Notes: a model not told the origin generated them from the sequence alone. DNA of 64,000 bases from CALOCN01 sp942491735 (GCA_942491735.1 CALOCN010000014.1:2108001-2172000), one strand, 5' to 3'. Shown: positions 49,553 to 58,567, counted from the first letter of the stretch. Made by a program: numbers and translations.

Positions 49553-51999
49553 CGACGACCATGCTCAAGGTTGAGACGGACTCGGGCCAGGCCATCGAGA
49601 TTCCGCAGGTGCTGCCCATCGTTCCCCTGCGGGAACTGGTGGTCTTCCCGCAGATGATGTTTCCCCTCGTGGTCAGCCGCCCCGGGCTCATGGCGCTGGC
49701 CGACGAGGCCCTGGCCGGAAGCAAGATGATCGGTCTCTTCACCCTCCAGCCCAACGACGCCGAGGAGTTGGCCTCGGCCACGGGAGCGTCGATGGGGGAC
49801 GAGGAACCGGACGACGATCTCGAGGCGGAAGGGGAGGAGCTTCCCGAGGACCGGGAACTGGTGGGCATCGGGACGGTGGCGGTCATCCACAAGATGCTCC
49901 GGTTCCCGGACGGCGGGATGCGGTTGCTCGTCCAGGGGGTGAACCGGGTGCGTCTGGTGGAAACGGTGCAGGAGAAACCCTTCCTCAAGGGACGGGTGGA
50001 GGTGGTTCCCACCCGCAAGTCGCCGTCGCGTCGTACCGAGGCCCTGCGCCGCAACGCCCTCGAGCTGTTCCAGCGTCTGGTCGACGCCACCGGCTACCTG
50101 CCCGAGGAACTCAAGGTGGTGGGGCTCAACATCGAGGACCCGGGCCGTCTGGCCGACTTCCTCGCCGCCAACCTCAACATCAAACTTCCGGAGAAACTCG
50201 TCCTGCTCGGGGAGTCCGACGCCGACCGTCGGCTGGAAGAGGCGACCCGTTTCATGGTGCGCGAGCTCGACATCCTCGACCTCGGCAAGCGCATCCAGGG
50301 GGAAGTGCAAGGGGAGATGGAGCGCTCGCAACGCGAGTTCTATCTGCGTCAGCAGATCAAGGCGATCCAGCGGGAGCTGGGGGGGGGCGAGGACGGGAAT
50401 CCGGACATCGAGGAGATCGAGCGGGCCATTCTCGAAGCCAACCTGCCCGAGGTCGCCCTGGCCGCGGTGACCAAGGAGTCCGAGCGGCTCAAGCGGATCC
50501 CGCCCCAGGCCGCGGAATACTCCATCGCCAAGACCTACATCGACTGGATGCTCCAGGTGCCGTGGTCCCCGGTGGAGCGTCCCTCCATCGACGTGGATCA
50601 TGCCGAGGAGGTGCTCAACGAGGACCACTACGACCTGGAGACGGTCAAGGAGCGCATCCTCGAGTACCTCGCCGTGCGCAAGCTGACCGACTACTCCCGC
50701 AGTCCCATCCTGTGCCTCACCGGGCCTCCGGGAGTGGGAAAGACCTCCCTGGGGCGGTCCATCGCCCGTGCCCTCGACCGGCCCTTCGTGCGCCTGGCCC
50801 TGGGAGGGCTCCACGACGAGGCGGAGATCCGCGGGCATCGGCGCACCTACATCGGCGCCATGCCGGGACGGGTCGTGCAGGGTATCGTCAATGCCAAGGC
50901 TCCCGATCCGGTGTTCATGCTCGACGAGATCGACAAGGTGGGCAACGACTTCCGGGGGGATCCGACCTCGGCCCTGCTCGAGGTTCTCGATCCGGCCCAG
51001 AACGACAGCTTCCACGACAACTACCTCAACGTCCCGGTGGACCTGTCCCGGGTCCTGTTCGTCACCACCGCCAACTCGCTCTACACCATTCCCGCCCCGT
51101 TGCGGGACCGCATGGAGGTCATCGAGCTCTCCGGGTACACCACCCGGGAGAAGGTGGAGATCGCCAAACGCTATCTGGTGCCGCGCGCCCTGGAGGAGAA
51201 CGGGATCACCGCGGCGCAACTGAAGTTCACCGCATCCGCGCTCAGCGCCATTGCCTCCCAGTACACGCGCGAGGCGGGGGTGCGCAACCTGGGGCGTGAG
51301 ATCAGCCGGGTCGCCCGCAAGGTGGCCACCCGGGTCGCGCGGGGCAAGCGGGTCAAGGTCTCGGTGTCCGGGAAGAACCTCGCCGAGTATCTCGGCCGTC
51401 CCCGCGTGCACCACGAGGGACGCGGTCGCAAGGACCGCAAGGGCATCGTGACCGGGCTGGCCTGGACTCCGTTCGGGGGAGAGATTCTCTTCGTGGAGGC
51501 GACGCAGATGAAGGGTCGGGGAGGGCTCACCCTCACCGGTCAGCTCGGCGACGTCATGCGGGAATCCGCCCAGGCCGCGCTCTCCTGGGTGCGCACCCAT
51601 CTCGAGGACCTGAGCGGAAGCACCACCGCGCTCGACGGTCAGGACGTGCACATCCACGTGCCGGCCGGGGCCATGCCCAAGGACGGTCCGTCGGCGGGAG
51701 TGGCCATGGTCACCGCGTTGGTCTCGTTGGTGGCGGACCGCCCCGTGCGGTCCGATACCGCGATGACCGGGGAGATCTCGCTCCGTGGCGCGGTGCTTCC
51801 CATTGGGGGGGTGAAGCAGAAGGTCCTGGGGGCGCGTCGGGCCGGGATCAAGCGGATACTGCTGCCCGAGGCGAACGGCCCCGATCTCGAGGACGTGCCG
51901 GACGAGGTGCGGGACGAGATGGAGTTCGTCCTGGTGAAGGACATCAAGTCCGTGCTCGAGGCGGCACTGAGGCCGGCGAGGCGCAAGGGCCGCGCCTAG
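49549..51999 (+). CDS. lon: ATP-dependent protease Lon
   Basis: 816 residues, overlapping hsp20. Lon degrades damaged and short-lived proteins in the cytosol. The N-terminal substrate domain (about 1-220) contains an acidic insertion near residues 80-110 (GDEEPDDDLEAEGEELPED). The AAA+ part has Walker A GPPGVGKT (392-399) and Walker B VFMLDEIDK. The proteolytic dyad is Ser715 (KDGPSAGV) and Lys758 (GGVKQKVL). Length is close to normal for LonA. The overlaps with hsp20 and the GT9 gene suggest strong coupling. Confidence 0.96.
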   Translation: MTTTMLKVETDSGQAIEIPQVLPIVPLRELVVFPQMMFPLVVSRPGLMALADEALAGSKMIGLFTLQPNDAEELASATGASMGDEEPDDDLEAEGEELPEDRELVGIGTVAVIHKMLRFPDGGMRLLVQGVNRVRLVETVQEKPFLKGRVEVVPTRKSPSRRTEALRRNALELFQRLVDATGYLPEELKVVGLNIEDPGRLADFLAANLNIKLPEKLVLLGESDADRRLEEATRFMVRELDILDLGKRIQGEVQGEMERSQREFYLRQQIKAIQRELGGGEDGNPDIEEIERAILEANLPEVALAAVTKESERLKRIPPQAAEYSIAKTYIDWMLQVPWSPVERPSIDVDHAEEVLNEDHYDLETVKERILEYLAVRKLTDYSRSPILCLTGPPGVGKTSLGRSIARALDRPFVRLALGGLHDEAEIRGHRRTYIGAMPGRVVQGIVNAKAPDPVFMLDEIDKVGNDFRGDPTSALLEVLDPAQNDSFHDNYLNVPVDLSRVLFVTTANSLYTIPAPLRDRMEVIELSGYTTREKVEIAKRYLVPRALEENGITAAQLKFTASALSAIASQYTREAGVRNLGREISRVARKVATRVARGKRVKVSVSGKNLAEYLGRPRVHHEGRGRKDRKGIVTGLAWTPFGGEILFVEATQMKGRGGLTLTGQLGDVMRESAQAALSWVRTHLEDLSGSTTALDGQDVHIHVPAGAMPKDGPSAGVAMVTALVSLVADRPVRSDTAMTGEISLRGAVLPIGGVKQKVLGARRAGIKRILLPEANGPDLEDVPDEVRDEMEFVLVKDIKSVLEAALRPARRKGRA

Positions 52000-52994
52000 T
52001 GGCGCCATCCCGCCTGCTCATCCGCCTCGGTTCCCTGGGTGACGTGATCCTGGCCACCGGGGCGGCCGAGGCGGCCCGCTCCCGCTGGGGTGACGGCGCG
52101 GTGGATGTCCTGGTCAAGTCCGAGTGGGCAGCAGTCTGGGACCGCCACCCCGCGGTGCGAGAGGTCATCTCCTGGTCCCCCAAGGAGCGGGGGGGAGCGG
52201 GGGTCGTGGCCCTTTCCCGGCGTCTGCGGGCCCGTAGCTACCGGACGGTCTTCGATCTCCAGGCATCCCCCCGCACCCGGGCCCTGGGGCTCCTGACCGG
52301 CTGGCGCGAGGTGCGGCGTCCGGAGCGCTACGGTGCGGCGCGGCGCCGCCTGGTGCGCACCAAGCAGGGCGGACCGCCCCCGGGGTTTCGCATGCTGGAC
52401 GCCTTCGTGGACGCGGTGGCGCCGGGGGGTACCGGCCTTCCCTCGGTCCGCCCGGACCCGGCCGAACAGGAGAGGATGCGGGCCCTGCTGGGGTCCGCGA
52501 CCCGGGTCGGGTTGATCCCGGGAGCGCGTCATGCCACCAAGCGGTGGCCCCTGGAGCGGTTCGTGGAAACGGGGAAACAGCTCGTGGCGGGGGGAAGCGG
52601 CCCCGTCGCGGTGTTTTTCGGTCCGGACGAGGCGGCGCTGGCCGAGGCCTGGGGCGCGCTTTGGCCCGAGACCGACACCTACCGGGAGATCCGGGCGCCG
52701 CTCGGCGTGGTCGCCGCCGCGCTGGCCGAACTCGAGGTGGTGCTCACCAACGACACCGGATTGATGCACTTGGCGGCCGCCGTGGGCACACGGGTGGTAG
52801 CCATTTTCGGGCCTACCGTGCGATCCTTCGGATTCGAACCGGCGGGGGAGGGCCACCGGATCCTGGAGGTCGACCTCTCGTGTCGTCCGTGTCATCTGCA
52901 CGGAGGCCCCACCTGTCCGGAGACGCACTTCCGGTGTCAACTGGAGATTCCCGTGGCCCGAGCGCTCCAGGCGTTGCGCCCCGGGGATTCCTGA
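51999..52994 (+). CDS. Glycosyltransferase family 9, heptosyltransferase-like
   Basis: 331 residues, GTG start overlapping lon by one base. GT9 enzymes move ADP-heptose or similar sugars onto the LPS inner core. The N-terminal RLGSLGDVILATGAAEA and the carboxyl NDTGLMHLAAAVGTRVVAIFGPT (donor-binding) are clear family motifs; CRPCHLHGGPTC near the end is also common. It lies far from the lipid A cluster in the window and near lon and mutL, so its acceptor is not deducible. LPS core assembly is the likely pathway. Confidence 0.88.
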   Translation: MAPSRLLIRLGSLGDVILATGAAEAARSRWGDGAVDVLVKSEWAAVWDRHPAVREVISWSPKERGGAGVVALSRRLRARSYRTVFDLQASPRTRALGLLTGWREVRRPERYGAARRRLVRTKQGGPPPGFRMLDAFVDAVAPGGTGLPSVRPDPAEQERMRALLGSATRVGLIPGARHATKRWPLERFVETGKQLVAGGSGPVAVFFGPDEAALAEAWGALWPETDTYREIRAPLGVVAAALAELEVVLTNDTGLMHLAAAVGTRVVAIFGPTVRSFGFEPAGEGHRILEVDLSCRPCHLHGGPTCPETHFRCQLEIPVARALQALRPGDS

Positions 52995-53041
52995 CGCGCG
53001 ACGCCCGCGCGGATACCGGCCTGGATCGGGAGAGGGAGATC

Positions 53042-54298
53042 ATGTCGCGACTGGTGCTCTTGGGATTGGGTGACGACGACGTCGACGTCCTGTCCCGTGT
53101 TGCCCGTCTTGATCCCCGCCCCGATGTCTTCGTGTTTCATCCCCAGGAGAACGCGCTCATCCTCAGGCTGGCTGCCGTTTCCGAGTGGCCGGCCGCGACC
53201 GTCCCGCCCGAGCCCCGCGCGGACGACGTGGCGGTCATTCCCGCGGCCAGCGGTTCGTTCATCGCGGAGCTGGTCGAGCGGTGGCGTGAACTCGGCGCGC
53301 GGGTGATCTCGCCGATCGCGGTGAACACCCTGGACATGGACGCGCCCGGGGCCCCCGCACAAGCGGCCCAGGCGGTCCGAGCCATCGGCGACCCGCCGGC
53401 GGACGCCCCGGCGATCGACCGTACGGAACCCACCCCTGCGCCGTCGCGCCCGGAGATGGTGGAACCCGATCCCGCACCTGATCATGAACCCGATCCCGAA
53501 CCCGATCCCACTCCAGATTCCATTCCCGAAACGACCCCGGAACCGGACCCCAAGGTGGAACCCATGGCACAAACCGAGCAGCCCGCAACGCAGACCCCCG
53601 CTCCCGCATCCGCCAACGACAACGGACTCGCCGCCCCGCCCCCGGATGTGTGGGCGTCACCCGACGCCACCTTCCGTTACCTGGTGGACCAGGCCCTGGG
53701 CGCGGAGGCCTCGATCGGCCTCTACTGGAACGGCGGCACCGATGTCTGGGTGCCCTGGATCTGGACCGGCGACGTGCCCAGCATCGACGCCGATATCGAC
53801 AGCGGCGTGACCGTCCCTCTCCAGCAATGGGGGGAGATGCGCGTCCTGGGCGACGGTGCAAACCGTCTGAACATCGCCGCCCTGCAGCGTGTCGCCGAGG
53901 ACATCGCGTTGCGCGATCTGATGCAGTGGCGCGAGACCTCCCGTTCCCTGAGCCAGCACGGCCGTCCCTCCTCCGGAGCCGATGCCGGGGCGTTGGCCGC
54001 GTGGCTGGAACCGGTGTGGAGCGTGCTCAACGTCCAGGCCTCGTTGACCTGGCGGCGCGGTTCCGAGGGTTGGTCCCTCACCGGCGCGCGGGGCAACGGG
54101 CTGAATCTCTCCGGCGTGTTCAATATGCCGGAGCGTCTCCTGGAAGCAACCTTCGAGGGACCCGGATCCCCCTGGACCCGATGGGAGCCGGCCGACGGCG
54201 TTCGGCTCCACCTGGCCAGCGATACGCCCGACCCCCGGCTTCCCCTGCGGCTGCGCCGCGTGGAGATGGCGGTGAGTGGGGAGGACTCGACACGGTGA
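53042..54298 (+). CDS. Unrecognised protein with Pro-Asp-rich linker between lon-GT9 and mutL
   Basis: 418 residues from ATG 53042 with a GGGAGAGGGAG ribosome site. I do not recognise it. Residues 1-95 (LVLLGLGDDDVDVLSRVARL ... ARVISP) look like an alpha-beta, possibly Rossmann-like domain. Residues about 115-200 are low complexity, rich in Pro, Asp and Glu with EPDP repeats. The carboxyl part (200-418) is Trp-rich with mixed alpha-beta pattern (VWASPDATFRYLVDQAL, DVWVPWIWTGDV, WSVLNVQASLTWRRG). No signal peptide or membrane segment is obvious. It overlaps mutL by four bases, so it is produced with it. A sensory or adaptor role is possible but not supported by a motif. Confidence 0.7.
   Translation: MSRLVLLGLGDDDVDVLSRVARLDPRPDVFVFHPQENALILRLAAVSEWPAATVPPEPRADDVAVIPAASGSFIAELVERWRELGARVISPIAVNTLDMDAPGAPAQAAQAVRAIGDPPADAPAIDRTEPTPAPSRPEMVEPDPAPDHEPDPEPDPTPDSIPETTPEPDPKVEPMAQTEQPATQTPAPASANDNGLAAPPPDVWASPDATFRYLVDQALGAEASIGLYWNGGTDVWVPWIWTGDVPSIDADIDSGVTVPLQQWGEMRVLGDGANRLNIAALQRVAEDIALRDLMQWRETSRSLSQHGRPSSGADAGALAAWLEPVWSVLNVQASLTWRRGSEGWSLTGARGNGLNLSGVFNMPERLLEATFEGPGSPWTRWEPADGVRLHLASDTPDPRLPLRLRRVEMAVSGEDSTR
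53463..53509 (+). repeat. Short tandem-like repeat coding for EPDP in the unrecognised protein
   Basis: The 11-mer AACCCGATCCC occurs three times (53463-53473, 53487-53497, 53499-53509) and encodes the Pro-Asp repeats of the linker. Such runs arise by slippage and may vary in number between strains. Confidence 0.6.
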
Positions 54299-56064
54299 AC
54301 CCGCGTCCCATCCTCGTCCTCCCCGAGACGTTGGTGGGTCGGATCGCCGCCGGGGAAGTCGTCGAGCGCCCGGCCGCCGTGATCAAGGAGTTGTTGGAAA
54401 ACTCCCTCGATGCCGGCGCACGGCGCATCCGGGTGGAGATCGAAGGGGATCTCACCGGCGTGCTGCGGGTCACCGACGACGGCCACGGCATTCGCGCCGC
54501 CGACCTTCCGCTCGCGGTGGAGCGTCACGCCACCAGCAAGATCGTCAATCCGGACGACCTCGACCACATCGAGACCCTGGGTTTCCGTGGCGAGGGTCTG
54601 GGGGCCATCGGCGCGGTCTCCCGCCTGCGTGTCTCCAGCCGGATCGCCGGGGAGGACTCCGGTTTCGAGATCGTCGTGGACGGCGGCTTGCCCGAACCGG
54701 TGGTTCCGGTGGGCCGGGCCGTGGGGACCACGATCGAAGTACGGGATCTCTTCTTCAACACCCCGGCCCGGCTCAAGTATCTCAAGAGCACCTCGGCCGA
54801 ACTCCGTCATATCGCACAGCTTGTCTCCGCGTACGCCCTCGCCCGCCCCGACGTGGGGATGAGCCTCACCGTGGACGGTCGCAGCAGCGTCGACGTGGCG
54901 CCGGCCGAGGATCTGCATGCCCGGCTGCAGCAGATCCTGGGACGCGAACGGGTGGGACGCATGATTCCGGTGTTGCACGAGGGGCGCGACATCACCCTGG
55001 AGGGCTTCGTGGGTGCGCCCGAGGATGCCCGCGCCCGGGCCGGGCACCAGATCTTCCTCATCAACGGCCGTTGGGTGACCAGCCAGCTCCTGCGCACGGC
55101 GGTGCGCCAGGCCTACGGGGATCTCATTCCCCCGGCGCGACATCCCGAAGCGGTCCTGCTGCTCACCCTGCCCCCGGAAACCGTGGACGTGAACGTGCAC
55201 CCCACCAAACGGGAAGTGCGTCTGGCCCGCGAACGGGAACTCTATCCCCGGCTCATCCGCATCCTGCGCGAGCGGGTGGAGGCCCGGTTCCCCTCGTTGG
55301 ACCTCGACCGACCCGGCTACGGTCCAACCCCTCCCGCCACCGCACCCTCCACCGGGCAGCAGACCCTCGACTGGGCCCGTGCCGCGACGGTGGAGCCCGG
55401 GGGCGCGGGGGAGTCCTCGACGGCCAGGGTGGTGCCGTTTCCCTCGAGGGTGTCGGACGCCCCCCAGGAGAGCGCTTCGGGTGAAAGCGCGCCCGCCATG
55501 GCCAGCATGTGGCAGCTGCACGAGACCTACATCATGGCGGCGATCGAGAACGGCCTGCTCATGGTCGACCAGCATGCCGCCCACGAGCGGGTTCTCTACG
55601 AACAGGCCCTGCGACGACTGCAGGGCGAGCAGGCCCCGTCCCAGGAACTGCTCTTCCCGGTCACCGTCGATCTGGCTCCGGACGAGTTCTCGATCCTGCT
55701 CGAGGTGCACGGGGTCCTGGAGGCGTTGGGTTTCCATCTGGAGCGGTTCGGGGGGACCACGGTCCTGGTCCACGCCATCCCGGCCGGGCTCCGCGAGTGG
55801 CGGCACGGGGCGATCCTCCGGGATGTCCTGGATCACTTTGCCGACCTGCCCACCCAGCTCGACATCCAGGAACGCATTGCCCGTTCGGTGGCGTGCCATG
55901 GCGCGGTGAAGGCGGGACAGAAGCTCAGCCTGACCGAGATGAACGCCCTCATCGACCAGCTGTTCGCCACGGAGAAACCCCAGGGGGATCCGCATGGGCG
56001 CCCCGTCTTCCTGCGCATCGAGCTGGACGACCTGCATCGGCGCTTCGGCCGCAGCGGCGGATGA
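54295..56064 (+). CDS. mutL: DNA mismatch repair protein MutL
   Basis: 589 residues from a GTG overlapping the previous gene by four bases. MutL couples mismatch detection by MutS to strand nicking and excision. The N-terminal GHKL ATPase shows ELLENSLDAGA (about 32-42), DDGHGI, ATSKI and GFRGEGL (usually GFRGEAL). The carboxyl dimer domain has the endonuclease motif DQHAAHERVLYE (D425), ACHGAVKAG, and GDPHGRP where active enzymes usually read CPHGRP. A Cys ligand is thus Asp. Endonuclease activity is likely but its metal site differs. It overlaps miaA by four bases. Confidence 0.94.
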   Translation: MNPRPILVLPETLVGRIAAGEVVERPAAVIKELLENSLDAGARRIRVEIEGDLTGVLRVTDDGHGIRAADLPLAVERHATSKIVNPDDLDHIETLGFRGEGLGAIGAVSRLRVSSRIAGEDSGFEIVVDGGLPEPVVPVGRAVGTTIEVRDLFFNTPARLKYLKSTSAELRHIAQLVSAYALARPDVGMSLTVDGRSSVDVAPAEDLHARLQQILGRERVGRMIPVLHEGRDITLEGFVGAPEDARARAGHQIFLINGRWVTSQLLRTAVRQAYGDLIPPARHPEAVLLLTLPPETVDVNVHPTKREVRLARERELYPRLIRILRERVEARFPSLDLDRPGYGPTPPATAPSTGQQTLDWARAATVEPGGAGESSTARVVPFPSRVSDAPQESASGESAPAMASMWQLHETYIMAAIENGLLMVDQHAAHERVLYEQALRRLQGEQAPSQELLFPVTVDLAPDEFSILLEVHGVLEALGFHLERFGGTTVLVHAIPAGLREWRHGAILRDVLDHFADLPTQLDIQERIARSVACHGAVKAGQKLSLTEMNALIDQLFATEKPQGDPHGRPVFLRIELDDLHRRFGRSGG

Positions 56065-56990
56065 ACCCCACCGCCCCGGTCCCGGTCCTGCTGGGAGTCA
56101 CCGCGGCGGGCAAGACCGGGGTCAGCCTTCCCTTGGCCGAACGGTTGGGGGCCGAGATCATCTCGGTCGACTCGCGACAGATCTACCGTGGGCTGACCAT
56201 CGGAAGCGCCGCCCCCACGCCCGCCGAGCGCGCCCGGGTGCCGCATCATCTGGTCGAGGTGATCGAGCCGGATCAGACCATGACCGCGGGGGAGTTCGGC
56301 CGACGCGCCGCGGCGTGTCTCGCGGAGATCACCGGGCGAGGCCGGGTGCCGTTGTTGGTGGGCGGATCCGGGTTGTACCTGCGGGCGGCGCTGGGGGGGC
56401 TCGACGAAGCCCTGCCCCGGGATCCCGATCTCCGGGCCCGTCTGCGGTCGCGGGTCGAGGCCGAGGGGCCCGAGACGCTGCATGGGGAACTGGCTGCGGT
56501 GGACCCCGACTCCGCGAGCCGGATCGGACCCCGGGACGGGCAGCGCATCACCCGCGCCCTGGAGATCCACGCCCTGACCGGGCGCCCGGCCAGCGCCCTG
56601 CGCCGGAGCGGTCGCGATACCCGGCGCGCCGCCAACCTGGTGGTCCTGGATCGTGATCCGGCGGAGCTGGAACGGCGCATGCGCGCGCGGATCGACGCCA
56701 TGATCGCGAGCGGTCTGGTGGAGGAAGTGCGCGCGCTGCTGGCTCGTGGCCTGGACCTGAGCCATCCGGCCCTGCGCAGCGTCGGATTCGTGGAAACCCT
56801 GGACTATCTGCGGGGGGAGCTGAGCGAACCGGACTGGCGCGAGCGCATCGTGATCAACACCCGGCGCTATACCAAACGCCAACGCGCCTGGTTCCGCGCC
56901 CTGGACGGCGCGACCTGGATCCGGATCCCACCGGAGGAACCCCCCGCGGTCACCGCGGAGCGGATCGCCCCCATCCTCCGGGGGGACTGA
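56061..56990 (+). CDS. miaA: tRNA dimethylallyltransferase
   Basis: 309 residues. MiaA attaches dimethylallyl to A37 of tRNAs that read codons starting with U. The phosphate loop is GVTAAGKT (about 12-19), where most members have GPTASGKT. SVDSRQIYRGL, GGSGLYLRAA and the carboxyl RRYTKRQRAWFR complete the family pattern. The mutL-miaA gene pair is widely conserved (established). The ATG overlaps the mutL stop by four bases. It is followed by a tRNA gene 51 nt away, which has its own promoter. Confidence 0.95.
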   Translation: MNPTAPVPVLLGVTAAGKTGVSLPLAERLGAEIISVDSRQIYRGLTIGSAAPTPAERARVPHHLVEVIEPDQTMTAGEFGRRAAACLAEITGRGRVPLLVGGSGLYLRAALGGLDEALPRDPDLRARLRSRVEAEGPETLHGELAAVDPDSASRIGPRDGQRITRALEIHALTGRPASALRRSGRDTRRAANLVVLDRDPAELERRMRARIDAMIASGLVEEVRALLARGLDLSHPALRSVGFVETLDYLRGELSEPDWRERIVINTRRYTKRQRAWFRALDGATWIRIPPEEPPAVTAERIAPILRGD

Positions 56991-57000
56991 AGCGCGCCGC

Positions 57001-57029
57001 TGGACAACCGGCCCCGGGCCGCGTAGGAT
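57001..57029 (+). promoter_or_regulatory. Promoter for tRNA-Gly
   Basis: TGGACA (57001-57006), 17-nt spacer, TAGGAT (57024-57029). Predicted start is near 57036, just before the mature tRNA 5' end at 57042, as expected for a tRNA transcription unit. It begins 11 nt after the miaA stop. Confidence 0.55.
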
Positions 57030-57041
57030 TCCGTGCCCTGA

Positions 57042-57117
57042 GCGGGTGTAACTCAGTTGGTAGAGTGCCAGCTTCCCAAGCTGGTTGTCGCGGGTTCGAA
57101 TCCCGTCGCCCGCTCCA
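57042..57117 (+). tRNA. tRNA-Gly (anticodon CCC)
   Basis: 76 nt including an encoded CCA. Acceptor GCGGGTG pairs with CGCCCGC (one G-T pair), discriminator T. Anticodon arm CCAGC-TTCCCAA-GCTGG places CCC at the anticodon, reading GGG glycine codons. The T arm GCGGG-TTCGAAT-CCCGT is normal. Since GGG is frequent in this GC-rich genome, this is a sensible isoacceptor. Confidence 0.97.
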
Positions 57118-57152
57118 TCCCTCCTTCCCCTGCATCCTGCTCTCGATTCGGC

Positions 57153-57181
57153 TTGACGTTTCCCGTGTAAGACTGTTGAAT
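57153..57181 (+). promoter_or_regulatory. Promoter for the DUF512-der-plsY-gpsA run
   Basis: TTGACG (57153-57158), 17-nt spacer, TTGAAT (57176-57181) in a locally AT-rich stretch downstream of the tRNA. Predicted start near 57188 leaves about 33 nt before the GTG at 57221, which includes the GGAGGG ribosome site. Confidence 0.55.
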
Positions 57182-57220
57182 ACTTGCACTTAGTTCTGAT
57201 TGTCTCTTCCGGAGGGCACG

Positions 57221-58567
57221 GTGCAGATACTCGAGGTCACCCCCGGATCCCTCGCCGCCGATGCGGGCATCGTGGCCGGGGACCGGCTGATTGCGGTCAA
57301 CGACCAGAAGGTGCGGGACTTTCTCGATCTCCACCTCTGGTTGGGGGAGGAGCACCTCGAGCTCACCCTCGAACACGCGGACGTGTACGGGGCCCCGTTC
57401 ACCGTGACCATCGAGCGGGTCTACGGACGCGAGCTGGGCTTCACTTTCCCCGACGCGCGGATTCGCATCTGCGGCAACGACTGTCCGTTCTGTTTCGTGG
57501 ATCAGCTTCCCGAGGGTCTGCGCAAGAACCTCTACATCCGCGACGACGACTATCGGTTCTCCTATCTCTACGGCCACTTCATCACCCTGACCAACCTCAA
57601 GGAACGGGAGTTCGAGCGGGTGATCGAGCAACAGCTCTCGCCGCTCTATGTTTCCGTGCATGCCCTGGACCCCGAGGCCCGGGCGAAGATCCTGGTCAGC
57701 CCGCGGGCGGGGGAGATTCGCCAGCGTCTGGAGCAACTCATCGAGGGGGGCATCACCCTCCACACCCAGATCGTGCTCGTTCCCGGGGTCAACGACGGGG
57801 CCATCCTGGAGGAAACGGTGTTCGGTCTGGCCGAGTACTACCCGGCCATCCAGTCGGTCTCCGTGGTTCCGGTGGGGCTCACTGCCCATCGGGGAGACCT
57901 GCCGCCGGTGGCCACGTTCGACCGCGTGCATGCCGGCAAGGCGGTGGAGACGGTCCGCCGCTGGGGACGGGCCATGAAGCGGCGCACCGGCGAGACCTTC
58001 TGCTACGTGGCGGACGAGTTCCTTCTCCTGGCCGGCAAACCCATTCCCCCGGCCCGTTACTACGGTGATTTCGGCCAGCGGGAGAACGGCATTGGACTGG
58101 TGCGCAGTTTCCTCATGTTCCTCGACGCGGCCCAGCCGCGCGGAGCGGATCTGGTCGAACGGGGTATCCGTCGGGTATGGGTCCTCACCGGGGAGAGTTT
58201 CGGCGGCGTGCTGCAGGGGAAGATCGAGGTCCTGCGCGCGCGGATTCCGGAAGTCGAGATCCACGTGGTGCCCATCGAGAACCGGCTGTTCGGACGTCCG
58301 GTGACCTGCGGGGGGCTGCTCGGGGGACGGGATCTCCTGCATGCCGCGCGCGGCCGCGTGGCCGCCGGAGACCTGGTCCTGGTCCCGGACGAGGCCATCA
58401 ACGACAAGGGGATCTTCCTCGACGAGCTCTCTCCCGCCGACCTCTCCCGCGAACTCGGCGTTCCGGTGGAAGGGGGATGGGATTCGCTCCTGCGCGATGT
58501 GGATGCCCTGCCCCGGGAGGCTCCGGCCGGATACATGGGAGCGGAGCTCGAGGTGTCGCTGTCATGA
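57221..58567 (+). CDS. DUF512-family protein with PDZ domain and radical-SAM-type cysteines
   Basis: 448 residues from GTG 57221, preceded by GGAGGG (57211-57216). A PDZ-like N-terminal domain (about 1-70, VTPGSLAADAGIVAGDRLIAV) leads to a radical-SAM-like core whose cysteines are C84, C88 and C91 in CGNDCPFCF, the CxxxCxxC cluster motif. The DUF512 carboxyl part has GVNDG, LTGESFGG and the LLGGRD-containing end. These genes often lie next to der/engA, as here (next gene, four-base overlap). Reaction unknown. Confidence 0.88.
   Translation: MQILEVTPGSLAADAGIVAGDRLIAVNDQKVRDFLDLHLWLGEEHLELTLEHADVYGAPFTVTIERVYGRELGFTFPDARIRICGNDCPFCFVDQLPEGLRKNLYIRDDDYRFSYLYGHFITLTNLKEREFERVIEQQLSPLYVSVHALDPEARAKILVSPRAGEIRQRLEQLIEGGITLHTQIVLVPGVNDGAILEETVFGLAEYYPAIQSVSVVPVGLTAHRGDLPPVATFDRVHAGKAVETVRRWGRAMKRRTGETFCYVADEFLLLAGKPIPPARYYGDFGQRENGIGLVRSFLMFLDAAQPRGADLVERGIRRVWVLTGESFGGVLQGKIEVLRARIPEVEIHVVPIENRLFGRPVTCGGLLGGRDLLHAARGRVAAGDLVLVPDEAINDKGIFLDELSPADLSRELGVPVEGGWDSLLRDVDALPREAPAGYMGAELEVSLS

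Noticed and set aside
49450..52008. 852-codon minus-strand open frame opposite lon
   Set aside because: Antisense shadow of a clearly functional lon with intact Walker and Ser/Lys sites.
53484..53810. Proline-rich frame in another phase of the EPDP repeat region
   Set aside because: Created by the repeated AACCCGATCCC units; the phase encoding the 418-residue protein has the ribosome site and couples to mutL.
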